The notes under the pieces are model-generated. The model was not told where the DNA came from. It saw nothing but the letters and a program-made list of their open reading frames with translations, and made no database searches. Of a DNA stretch of 64,000 nucleotides, positions 45,421 through 56,514 are shown piece by piece. Where the stretch lies: NCBI GenBank assembly GCA_964030475.1, contig CAXIPT010000006.1:6351495-6415494 (forward strand). Direction: 5' to 3'. The position numbers and the translations under genes were made by a program. The DNA is from Tethya wilhelma (lineage: Eukaryota > Porifera > Demospongiae > Tethyida > Tethyidae). The first letter of the stretch is position 1. Every line of letters starts with the position of its first letter.

Positions 45421-47690
45421 GTTGTCCTTTACCTGTAAATGGAAATACCGTAAGTTTTGGTGCATATGCGCATGCGCACCTTGGGTATTTTAATTTTTTG
45501 CAGTTGTTCGTTCAATTTGAGTAGCTTAGCTATTTCCGGTTTGGTCAACGGCATGACGGTTGCTCAATGTTTCAACGTTCCTATGAGTACAACAAACAGC
45601 CTCTTGACCACAGAGTATTTCTAATGGTTCTTCCCAGAAAGAAGCGCCAAATGCCATGTGCTTTTTTCCGTATTCTACCGTACACTATTGTGTACTACTG
45701 TGCAGGCCCTTACATGTGGGTCTGTATCTCAGCAATCAGTACCATAGCTAAAGCATACATTTTAGTATTTCCATCTCGCATATCTTCGCCATATGAGTCT
45801 CTATTCAATTCATATGAAGAGGCTATGTAGAAGGCAATATATAGGAATGAAATACTGTGGTCTGGAGTCTCAGAATCTGCCAGTACTAATTTGCCCAAAT
45901 TCAAAGCCGTGTGAAAATACAAATCTACTGTGGGGGGTCTGTGGAAAAAAGTTTGTAAGTCAAGAAGTGCTTGGACTAGCTACCAGTAGACTGTATACAG
46001 CTATAGTAGAAGGACTAAACTAAATTTCTATAGTCCCTAGAACGCATCAAAATGTTATACTGCCAAGTTAGTGGTGCTATAAATCAACCATTTTTTGTCG
46101 AATAGAAACTTGTGTATTTTGGCAGTCTTAGAGCATACCATTTGTGACTTTGTATATCGTAAGTACAAGTTTCAAAGTCTAATATAACCAAGTAATAGAC
46201 CCACAGCATGCTCAGTACTGATTTGCCCAAAATTCAAAGTTGACTATAAACTAAGAGACACCCTACTTTAAAATGCTTGCCACTTACTTTCAGTTCTGCC
46301 AAAACAAGCAAATTTGGTATCTTTCAAGACCACTTGACCTTGTCCTTCCAGAAAATGCTAAGCTATAGCTTCTCCTAGCTCTATAAGTGACCTTTGACTA
46401 ATTGTAGAGAGAGCTGGCTTAGTGCCAAACCATGCACTTATGAATATCATTATCCCCTATATGGCCACATATAAAATCAAAATGTGCTATAAATTGTACA
46501 CATTTACCAGCTTTCTGTAGACTGTGAATGGGACTATAGCACCAGAATGACCCTATCTACTCATATAAAACTACCAAGGCATGTACACCATGGTTCACCA
46601 TAGCAATATTCATCGGCGTATGAAAGGATGCGTGAGGAATTAAAATGTAAGTGAAGTAGTCATGTGCTGAAATTGCGACATGCCTTGTTTCCTTACTTTT
46701 TACAGCACTGTCTATTCCTACACTGCTAATTTTTATGAAATTTTTACTATACTTGTAATATTAAGTGTCTCCTTGATCTTCCACTAATAATTAAAGGAAC
46801 TGTTTCTTTTTTATATATAGTAGACAGGAAGTTGTTAAAAATATCAAACATGACCAGAAACCTTACAATTTAACATCTTTCCACACATTTCTGTATCATG
46901 TCAATTTAACGGTAGCTCGCGGTATTTGCCAGCTAGGTCATTTCACGTATTATTATTTGCAATGTTTTAATTTAACGAATTCCAGATGAGAAAAGTTGAA
47001 AAATCAGTGAGAAGCCAGTGCGCGTTGAGACTGGGACTTGCGGAGGAGACTGAGCAGTCTAGATAGCTACTAGCTGCTCAGTATCTGCTGCAAAAGCATC
47101 TCAGACCTGCAATCAAAGAGAGCAGCAATTGGAGCAAAGAAGATAAAAGCATCTGTGATAGCATTGACTGAGGTCACTGATTAGTATCTCAAACTCGCAA
47201 TTAGAGAGACCAGGCAGGACTATGATTAAACTGCTGAAAATATTCAAAGCAATTAGAGCCTGACAGCAGAGAGTACAACAAATTCATTGGCCCAGAATCT
47301 GAGATAGCCCAGATTCCTGGTACCAATCTGTTAGCACTGAGTACAGAAGATATCTAAGAGACTAAGACTCCCAATCAGAGACTAGTAGCAATTGCATGAG
47401 ATCAAAGCTTACCCAAACTTCGCTCAGGCTTGCCCCACCCATGCATTACATGTGCCTCGTATTATATGTACTGCATGTGGCACACTTAAGCACAACAGTC
47501 TTGTCATGTGCAACACGTACGTCATGACATCAGCACAATTTTTGCAGCGCAAGATTTAAGAGCGGTCACCAGGTCACGCAATATTTTAAGGCTCAGTCAC
47601 AGGCAATTTTGGCAGGTCACAAATTGTGACCCTGGTCACAGATGGAAGTACAATGCATATGGGAGTGACCATCCCTTGCTGAAGCACATC
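45421..47690. other. No supported gene; fragment of GTAGGAATGGGC element
   Basis: Open frames near 45567-46023 lack splice or domain support. 46655-46757 is a reversed end of the element described at 8243. The rest is unassigned. Confidence 0.4.
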
Positions 47691-48312
47691 CAGTCCAACT
47701 GTATTTCTAGATAACCCACACTATACGTCTTGCTGGTTTGGTCGTCCTCAGTGCTCAGATTGGTTGTGGGTCTGGCTTGGACGGTTGTTTTAAGGATGGG
47801 GTCTAGTGTTTTCTGTGGGTAGTTATTGGATTTGAGGGTCTCATACCAGCCAAGCCAGACCCACAAACAATCTGACCACTGAGGACGACCGAACCAGCAA
47901 GACCATCTGTATGCCGTATGTAAGAGGGTATTGGAGAGAATGGACATTGTGTGCAGATCAATCAAGACAGGAAACCTAAGAACAGTCTTCAAACCACACA
48001 AGGCAATCCGACAAACCCTGATACATGTAAAGAACACAACACTAGAGGAGAGAAGGAAAGAAGTGATCTATGAAATCCCCTGCAATTAAAGACTGCGAAC
48101 AGGTCTACATTGCATGGAGAAACAGGCAGGACAATAAAGAAGAGACTGTATAAACATAAGCAGGCGGTGAAGAAAAGAATGGCATAGCAGCTCATGTACA
48201 CAATCAGGACCACTGGATTGACTGGGATGGGGCAAAGATTGTTGGACAACAGGAATTCTATTGGAAGAGCAGAATCTTTGAAGCCATCAAGATCCACCAG
48301 TGCAACCAATAA
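47690..48312 (+). pseudogene. Penelope-like element 3' part: linker and GIY-YIG nuclease
   Basis: The plus strand reads LERMDIVCRSIKTGN, LRTVFKPHKAIRQTLIHVK and, after frame corrections, EVIYEIPC, a VYIGETGRT-like block, then a His-containing DHWIDWDGAK and REFYWKSRIFEAI-like end. These are the linker and GIY-YIG domain of a Penelope-like element, from a lineage different from the copies at 12.6-14.2 kb. Stops and indels make it dead. Upstream, 47725-47800 is an inverted copy of 47845-47905, giving a hairpin in front of the coding remnant. Confidence 0.7.
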
Positions 48313-48626
48313 AGCCTGAACTTGGACTGAGGATTGACTTTGAGCAAGCTCTGGCATGGTCTACTCACACCAGGATAGACCTCTCTCAAGCCTTTCTAAT
48401 TATTCATTGTTTCAATTTTTCAACCACCCCCCCAATCCATAACTATTTAACACTCTTTTTTTTTAGAATAAAATTCTGCAAATGCATGGACACACAAATA
48501 GCAAAAGCTAATACTAAGTGTACCCAGACTACAAATAATAATACTATATACATAAACTAACAGAAACAAACACCAATGCAATGTGGCAGCAACAAAAACA
48601 AAAAGATAGGGAGCATAATAACAATA

Positions 48627-50835
48627 TTAATGAATGAGTTGTGTCCTGATGTGGTTCTGCACATGGAGTTTGAATGACTCTGTAGTACTACTTAGTTCGA
48701 CTATCTCTCTTGGCAGACTGTTCCAGAATGCTATAACTTTTGGAAAGAAGGAATACTTATATACATTAGTTCTAGAGTGTGGTACATTCAATGTCACGGA
48801 GTTAGTTGATCTGGTGCTGTAAGGAAGAACTCGACATTCCAATGGAGCATTATGGAAGAATGTGGCACCATGAAAAATTTTATATGGGTGAACAAGACCA
48901 GCCACTGTTCGTCTCCCATGCATTGGTAGTAGTGATGCTTCATTCAGAAGTTGATCATAACCTGTATCCCAGCTCTTTAAACACATTCGTGAGGCGTATT
49001 TTTGCACATTTTCGATTGACAATGTTTCAATATCACCTTTAAGATAAGGATTCTATACCACTGATGCATATTCTAGGTGTGGTCTAATGAAGCTAAGATA
49101 CAATTTTAACATAGTAGAAGGACTTGCAAAGTTATAGAAACGCCTGTAAAGCATTCCAATCAGCTGTCTTGTTTTTGAACAGATATTGTTAATATGTGGA
49201 TGCCAAGTTAAATCGGAAGTCAGAGTCACTCCAAGATATTTGTAACTGTTGACCTGTTCAAGAGATTCACCATTTATAGTTAGCGAAGTTAGTTTCACTG
49301 ATAGACTCCTTCTCCTTGATATCAGCATTGTTTTGCACTTGGTAACATTAAACTGCAGATGTTTATCAGTTATACACAAAGAAACAGAATTCACATCCTC
49401 CTGCAACAGATTGTAATCATTAGCAGTTTTGATAATTCTGTACAAGGCAATGTCATCTGCGAACATGTTAATCTTACTTCCCTCTGTCACAACAGCAGTT
49501 ATTTCATTAATATATGTGATAAAGAGCAGAGGTCCAAGAACAGAACCTTGAGGAACTCCGGAGATTACTGGGAGCATTGGAGAATCTTGGCCATCTACTC
49601 CCACATACTGGGTCCTACCAGGGTAATTCCATGCCAAATCAACACGAAAAAATGAGCACCCTCACAGAATTCAACAAAACTTGAGGTATACATACCTTAC
49701 CACAAGTTATTAAACCACACCTAATTTGGGTATCATATGTTGTATGGTTTCTCACTTATAAGCCTCTGAAATTGACCATTTTTCAATGACGTTGACCCAT
49801 TTATTAGCAAATAACTAATGCTCTGATTGTTTTCAGCTATCGAGGCTGGTACCATTGTACTCGGCATGAAATTTCGCTTCAGATGATACATTTGAAGTGG
49901 ACGGTCACTCGTTAGCAGGTCAAAGGTCATTTTTTGAAGACGTAATTTAGCATCACTCAAAAACGGCCGCTTTTTTTCCGGTAATTTCACATTCATGTGA
50001 TCTGTAAAAATTCTTCTTTATGTTGTACAAGTTTCGTGATGGGATCTAAATGGGATCAGAAGATACAGGCCTATACATACACCTGAGTGTAGTATTTCTA
50101 TTTATTAGTATTTTTCATTTGCAAATGATGTAGCCAGGTGTATGTATAGGCCTGTATCTTCTGATCCCATTTAGATCCCATCACGAAACTTGTACAACAT
50201 AAAGAAGAATTTTTACAGATCACATGAATGTGAAATTACCGGAAAAAAAGCGGCCGTTTTTGAGTGATGCTAAATTACGTCTTCAAAAAATGACCTTTGA
50301 CCTGCTAACGAGTGACCGTCCACTTCAAATGTATCATCTGAAGCGAAATTTCATCCCGAGTACAATGGTACCAGCCTCGATAGCTGAAAACAATCAGAGC
50401 ATTAGTTATTTGCTAATAAATGGGTCAACGTCATTGAAAAATGGTCAATTTCAGAGGCTTATAAGTGAGAAACCATACAACATATGATACCCAAATTAGG
50501 TGTGGTTTAATAACTTGTGGTAAGGTATGTATACCTCAAGTTTTGTTGAATTCTGTGAGGGTGCTCATTTTTTCGTGTTGATTTGGCATGGAATTACCCA
50601 CCAGTTAAATAGCTTTTCACCCATCTTAATAAGTATGGGTTTATACCAAGTTCTTCCATCTTTTGTAGTAATTGGATGTGTGGGACCGTATCAAATGCTT
50701 TTTTAACATCAAAAAATACTACACATATCTCAAACCCTTGATCCAGTGCATTCGTCCATTCATCTATAACCTGAATTAGAGCTGATGTTTTTATTTCACT
50801 CTTCTCATTTGTGCAGACTGATGAAGGCTCTCGAG
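48627..50835 (-). pseudogene. LINE reverse transcriptase, split by a foldback transposon
   Basis: From the 5' side, 50835-50604 encodes the first RT motifs (VIDEWTNALDQGFE, VVFFDVKKAFDTVPH with the first catalytic Asp). The 979-bp element 49621-50599 then interrupts it. 49616-49053 continues with ISGVPQGSVLGPLLF and NMFADDIALY (second and third Asp), then NSYKYLGV. One TAG stop follows LEYASVV. 49050-48627 completes the C-terminal tail (AFWNSLPREIVELSS) to a stop. This is a Jockey/CR1/L2-like non-LTR element, 5' truncated. Apart from the single stop and the insertion it is well preserved, so decay is recent. Confidence 0.82.
49621..50599. mobile_element. GGGTAATTCC foldback element, 979 bp, inserted in the LINE
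   Basis: An almost perfect inverted repeat from end to end (GGGTAATTCCATGCC outer ends), with arms of about 480 bp and a short spacer near 50110. ACCA directly repeats at 49617-49620 and 50600-50603. The identical 87-codon open frame on both strands is the arm read twice, not a gene. Confidence 0.88.
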
Positions 50836-50879
50836 CTGAAATGTCTCATTTATAAAAGTTTATCTGCTACGAGCTCAAC

Positions 50880-51090
50880 AACAACCCTCAGTTAATAGTT
50901 AGCACGTAACAATGAGCCTGACATCAATCAAACTTTGATCTGTTCGCTTCAGTTAGCTAAACTTGTGCGAACAACCAAATTCAGCCTTGAGTAGCATAAA
51001 TTATAGCTGAGCTAGTGTGACTGTAAAGTCTCAGCACTGTGAAATGAACACTGTTTGCTAAATACTGAATAATGTGCAATATTGTCTTGC
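50880..51090. repeat. Part of the repeat also at 28190 and 62400
   Basis: Shares AAACTTGTGC.AACAACCAA, ATTCAGCCT.GA.TAGCATAA and CTCAGCACTGTG with 62700-62850. Confidence 0.5.
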
Positions 51091-51093
51091 AAT

Positions 51094-51292
51094 TACCGTA
51101 AATCGCAAAATTTTCGTGTTTAAATTTTTTCATGCATTAAATTTTCGCGTTGAATGATTTTCGTAGCATCGCCGCGTTACACAGCCCCACTCACTATTTT
51201 GCAATTTTTCGTGCGTTTAATTTTCGTAGTCCGCAGCGACTACGAAAATTTAGCAACTACGAAATTTTCACGATTTACGGTATTTTGCCTGA
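51094..51292. mobile_element. TACCGTA-type MITE, 199 bp
   Basis: TACCGTAAATCG and CGATTTACGGTA ends; the interior is AAATTTTCG words and GCAGCGACTACG palindromes. No ORF. Confidence 0.72.
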
Positions 51293-51344
51293 CAGTGTAT
51301 CCTGGAACCATAAATACAAATGGTATATATACCGGAACCTTAAA

Positions 51345-51518
51345 GGAACTGTGTCACTATATATAAGTGCTGTTTTGTTACTAAAAAAAAATTATTTATT
51401 TATTTATTTATTTTGACGTTTTGTGACGTTCTATGACCTTTTGTGTTTTGTTTGTAGTGCGATCTGGGTATCACGTTCCGGAAAAAACAGCAATTATATA
51501 TATAGTGACACAGTTCCT
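51345..51518. mobile_element. TTAA-flanked MITE, AGGAACTGTGTCACTATAT
   Basis: AGGAACTGTGTCACTATAT and its complement, TTAA at 51341-51344 and 51519-51522. A right-end fragment of the same family stands at 10515-10540 next to the 10553 element. Confidence 0.7.
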
Positions 51519-51944
51519 TTAAGGACAGGTTTTATAACAAGTACTATTAATTGCAAGTTTAACGATTTTGGCCAAAATCGCAGCACTTGACACCCGCAAA
51601 TAATTGATGTTTTAAGAGTAATTTTGAATTTTCGAGTAATATTAGAACTGCATGCAAGTGTGCAAGCATGTTGCTGCTCACGTGCTCATAAACTTAGAAC
51701 TAGCTTGTGTATGTGTACATATGTATGCGTATATACATAGAAGACGATCAAGACAAGATTAGACCTGCTCAAAAAGCTCCAGTTACAGTTGTCATATGTA
51801 TGATCCCTATATGCTGTGCAAGAAACATACTGTAGCTTTGTGAGCATGAACTATTGTGGAGCTGCTTATTTTCTCAGCCTGAGTGTGGGTATCAATTCCA
51901 CAATTGTTAGGATTAAGAAAACTAATCTACCAATCACCTAAGTT

Positions 51945-51994
51945 AGCCTAGTCCCCAGGCAGTCAAGCAGAGCCTGCTGACAAGGGCCGAGGCT
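51945..51994. mobile_element. Mini AGCCT hairpin, 50 bp
   Basis: AGCCTAGTCCCCAGGC followed by AGTCAAGCAG and a complement ending GCCGAGGCT. The flanks do not clearly duplicate. Confidence 0.45.
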
Positions 51995-52259
51995 AGGCCC
52001 ACAAGTTAGCTGTGCAGACTGAAAAATTCATTAAAATTAATGAGAAACTTGAAAGCAGTTTATACAGGCACTGATGCTTAGACATAGCTTAGTACCCATG
52101 CAGACATGCAGTTAAGTTCACTGATACGAAATATAGTTCTGCAAAATGTTAGCTATCTTACTTGAGTTTAGTAGCTACTTCATGCTCTACCTGGCCAAGC
52201 CAAGCAACTTGCTAGACACCTAAGCTCAGTATTAGATCATACATGGTGTTATCTCACCC

Positions 52260-52620
52260 CAGTTACTTACGTGATCAAGCAACTAAGACATCTGATTCAG
52301 TGAAACTGGCCTGGCAAAACAGCACTCTACATCCACTGATCCATTCCAAGCTGACTGTATTTCTAGATAAGGCACACTATGTGGGGCATGATTGATGGGT
52401 GCGGTTTCAAATCCTAAGCACTCAGAGATGCACAAAAGCCTCCGATCTCAGAAACTACAGCATTTTGCAAGATCCTACACGACAAATTTCAAGATAATTT
52501 TGATTCATGAACGTTAGTACCTTCCATTTTGATTATGGAGCTATCATTCTTGAGATAACTTAGTAACACACACAGAATGATTAGTACTGTAACCCTCTGC
52601 ATGTGCCGAGGCTTAATAAT
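52260..52620 (-). repeat. AAGCCTCGG repeat family, reversed copy
   Basis: Reverse of 4840-5160: ATTTCTAGATAA, GGTGCGGTTTCAAA, AAAGCCTCCGATCTCAG, CCGAGGCTTAATAATCA. Confidence 0.65.
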
Positions 52621-52638
52621 CAGTGCTACCCCCCACAT

Positions 52639-53072
52639 TTTGCAGGTGCATATCCGGGCCATACATATAGATATGATACACGCTTTTACACAGTGTATAG
52701 CTATAGTTATAATTATGTGCTGAGGCTTGTGCACCAGTGGTGCTTTCATTAAACCATGCAGTCCTTAAGGTACATTTACATAAGTTTGGTACTACCATAT
52801 AGCCGGGAAATTTGGCGAAAATTATAAATCTGGTGGATTGAGCAAACTTTGAATTTGGTGGAGCGAGCCAATCACGTGCACGATATGCCGCGCGTATATG
52901 TGTATACATATACGTGCGCGCACTAAATATTGGCGGATTTTAATTTGGCAGTACTATAAGTCTCATCCGCCAATTCGCCAAATTTTCCAGGTATACGGTA
53001 ATAACACTTCATAATTATTATACAAACACACACGATAAATTATATAAATGTATATAGGTACACAAACACACC

Positions 53073-53104
<32 letters not shown>

Positions 53105-53105
53105 T

Positions 53106-53142
<37 letters not shown>

Positions 53143-53248
53143 CTAGGCGAAGAGTACACCTATGTCTTCTAATAACAAACATAGTATGGCAAGTGTTCCT
53201 GATACAACTTTATAGGTATGGCTTTTTTAACTACTACTTTGAACAGCG

Positions 53249-53279
<31 letters not shown>

Positions 53280-53413
53280 AAAGTAGCTGCATGAATTTTT
53301 TTTTAGTGTCCAAACTCATACCCACTTTGATTTTCCCCTGTACCTGTATGTAAGTAGTAAAGGGGAGTGGGCAAGGGACAGTATCATGCATGATCCATTG
53401 TGTCGTCATAATT
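52639..53413. repeat. Left arm of a 775-bp inverted repeat
   Basis: Pairs with 54780-55554: the mirror positions checked fall on one constant coordinate sum (108193), so no indel separates the arms, even through the (CA)n, (TA)n and (CT)n microsatellites at 53075-53275. It contains a TACCGTA-type MITE (52793-53000). An N follows directly at 53414. Confidence 0.9.
52793..53000. mobile_element. TACCATA/TACCGTA MITE with AAATTTGGCG core
   Basis: TACCATATAGCCGGGAAATTTG and AAATTTTCCAGGTATACGGTA-type ends, a central GCGCGCGTATATGTGTATAC palindrome, and CACGTG. Mirrored at about 55193-55400 in the right arm. Confidence 0.65.
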
Positions 53414-53414
53414 N

Positions 53415-54779
53415 ATTTATAGTTTGTAGACTGTTATGGTGATGAACTAACTGTGTATATAATGTATCATGTACAAAAAAGCATCTATGAAGATTTTTAC
53501 GAGTAAAATTACACAGTGATATGTACAGATAGCAGATATAGAATGGGTACATTTTTGTCCTGCATACTTTTATGGCACTTTATGGACATTAAAACGTAGC
53601 TAATTAACTGACCTTCAAGCTGAGTGAAAACCAAGAGTGTCCCGATAAAGTTTGGCTCAAAAATCAGATGAGTATGAATCTTTCCACCATTTTGTTCTCA
53701 ACTTTTCACAGGTTCTCAGACCCAAAATTTATATTTCTTTTTGCAAAGATCGTTGCTGGCCTCTCTTGATTCTTTGTGTGTCTGCACAAGGTCGTTTTCA
53801 TGTGTAGCAACTACACAAAAGCGGCATGTGTAGATAAAGACCCGGAAATCGTGACGGGCTCCCCCCTCCCCCTAACTTCGCTTCGTTTGATCTACATGTC
53901 TACGTCTCTGCATGTGATGAAATCTTTCAGCTTCAGGGTGCTCACTATGCATCATAGCTACTGAAGTATTTTTAATTTTTCAGGGGTCCATTCACTAAGT
54001 GACAGTCCTTCCAACCGAGCTGAATACATGGGGTGCACAAAGAAATCACTCTGTTATTACCAATAAGATAACAATTATTAAATTGAATATAAATCACAAA
54101 TGAAAGGTAAAAGTCTATGTTAGGTGCGTCAGCTGAACTAGCCAAGGAAAAGGTTCATAATATTCATAATATTGTTTTTTTTTTTTTTACAGACTCACAA
54201 TAACTATTCCACGCTACAAATTATCTTGACATGATGGTCTTTTGTATTATGCAATTACATAATGAGTAGTTGCAGTTACCATCTCCAAGGACCTGTAGTT
54301 GAGGATAAAAGTAAGTAATAGGCAGCAGACAGTAACATTCTCAATAAGATCCAAACTGAATTCTCAGTCTGGTTTAGAATCTAAGCGAATGAAGATATGC
54401 AAATGAGATGCACATGTCATTAATGATTAGTACTACAATGATTTGTTTAGATCCTAAACAGGGTGTTTTAGATTCTAAACATTTAGAATCCAGACTCAAA
54501 ATTTTCCGGATCTTGTGGTGAGCATGCACAGAAACTCAAAATTTCTGCTTGTTTGATACTGGTTATGATGGGCACACATGGTATAAGTCCTGATAGTAAT
54601 AGTAGATTGACTTCCATGCTAAAATTATATAATATATAAAAATTAGCACATAAAATTAATATCATAAAATAATTGCACATGCATCAATATCACAGCATAC
54701 TTCAACTGTTTGTGCTATACAAAGAGATAAAAAATTTTTGAAAATGAAAAATCTTATTCCACTCAAGGTAAGTTACAAT
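53415..54779. other. Spacer between palindrome arms; no gene
   Basis: 53545-53820 matches 16431-16830. A T-run at 54173-54190 and a palindromic TTTAGATTCTAAAC-like region near 54360-54490 are present. No supported exon. Confidence 0.45.
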
Positions 54780-54913
54780 AATTATGACGACACAATGGAT
54801 CATGCATGATACTGTCCCTTGCCCACTCCCCTTTACTACTTACATACAGGTACAGGGGAAAATCAAAGTGGGTATGAGTTTGGACACTAAAAAAAAATTC
54901 ATGCAGCTACTTT

Positions 54914-54944
<31 letters not shown>

Positions 54945-55050
54945 CGCTGTTCAAAGTAGTAGTTAAAAAAGCCATACCTATAAAGTTGTATCAGGAACAC
55001 TTGCCATACTATGTTTGTTATTAGAAGACATAGGTGTACTCTTCGCCTAG

Positions 55051-55087
<37 letters not shown>

Positions 55088-55088
55088 A

Positions 55089-55120
<32 letters not shown>

Positions 55121-55554
55121 GGTGTGTTTGTGTACCTATATACATTTATATAATTTATCGTGTGTGTTTGTATAATAATTATGAAGTGTTATTACCGTAT
55201 ACCTGGAAAATTTGGCGAATTGGCGGATGAGACTTATAGTACTGCCAAATTAAAATCCGCCAATATTTAGTGCGCGCACGTATATGTATACACATATACG
55301 CGCGGCATATCGTGCACGTGATTGGCTCGCTCCACCAAATTCAAAGTTTGCTCAATCCACCAGATTTATAATTTTCGCCAAATTTCCCGGCTATATGGTA
55401 GTACCAAACTTATGTAAATGTACCTTAAGGACTGCATGGTTTAATGAAAGCACCACTGGTGCACAAGCCTCAGCACATAATTATAACTATAGCTATACAC
55501 TGTGTAAAAGCGTGTATCATATCTATATGTATGGCCCGGATATGCACCTGCAAA
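54780..55554. repeat. Right arm of the 775-bp inverted repeat
   Basis: Exact-length reverse complement of 52639-53413. An N at 55555 marks its outer edge. See the left arm. Confidence 0.9.
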
Positions 55555-55555
55555 N

Positions 55556-56027
55556 CTGAACAAAAAAGGAATTAGCACAATGGGCGTGGCAGTGTGGTTA
55601 TAGTTACCATGGAAACAAGTTATGGAGTTATCATAGAATAGTGATAACAATATCCTAATATCATTAAAATTTCATAACATTACTGTAGTTTCAAAAAAAT
55701 ACATGGGTGAATATTTGGTAGCCTTAATTAGTGCCTTAGTATGAATACCAGCCTTAAGTACAATGAGCGGCTCCACTCAGTAATCTATAGGTAAGTGATG
55801 GTGATTCATCAGTATATCGATTATGATCAGCCTTGACACACACAAGCTCATAATGACAAATACATGTACAATCACTATAGATAAAATATAACTTAGCATT
55901 GCTATGATTTTGTAGAAAGCTGAAAATCCCATCTTGCATTTAATATCAGTAGCCGACCAGTGTACATGGCTGCTCACACGTAGGACATAATCATGATTAT
56001 ACTGTCTTAACCATAATTAATAAGTAT
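55556..56027. other. No gene seen
   Basis: AT-rich interval between the palindrome and the ISL2EU-type transposon, with short ORFs only. Confidence 0.4.
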
Positions 56028-56514
56028 GTGCAATGGACCGTATGCATTATTATTTTTCTGAATAACGCACACCACCCCCAGGGGTACTGCTGCTGAGAGC
56101 AGCTGCTGCGCGCTTTTTGCATGATTTACACAGTTTTCAGCAGGCAACAGTCACGTCCACAGTGAAGTGTAGACAGCAACCAATCAAATTTGCAAAGCAC
56201 AACACCCCAGTAAGTCAAAAAACCAGCACTACTAAAGTTTACACAAAATTGAGCGACAAAAAGCAGCTATTTATGTTAGGTACCTTCAAAATATTCTTTT
56301 GGGGTATAGCAGGGGTAGTTTCTGACCTGGATTTCCAACAAAAGCCAGCAATTCTAGACCTTTGCTGCTTTGCAGCCTTCAAACGCTACCGCTACAGCGT
56401 TAGCAATAATCCATTTCCTTTGGGCGGTGCTTAGAATCAGTTCAGGATGTGGTGAAATACCATCATTCCTGTGGCTATGTTTTACACACTCTATGACATT
56501 CTGTTATTATTCAG

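Noticed and set aside
45567..46023. Overlapping ORFs with a weak hydrophobic stretch
   Set aside because: Different frames overlap, and there is no consistent exon boundary or recognizable family.
49733..50487. Identical 87-codon ORFs on opposite strands
   Set aside because: They are the two arms of the foldback element at 49621-50599 read in mirror image, not a conserved gene pair.
52613..52909. 98-codon ORF duplicated at 55284-55559
   Set aside because: Lies in the inverted-repeat arms and overlaps a MITE and a LINE tail; duplication explains the repeat.
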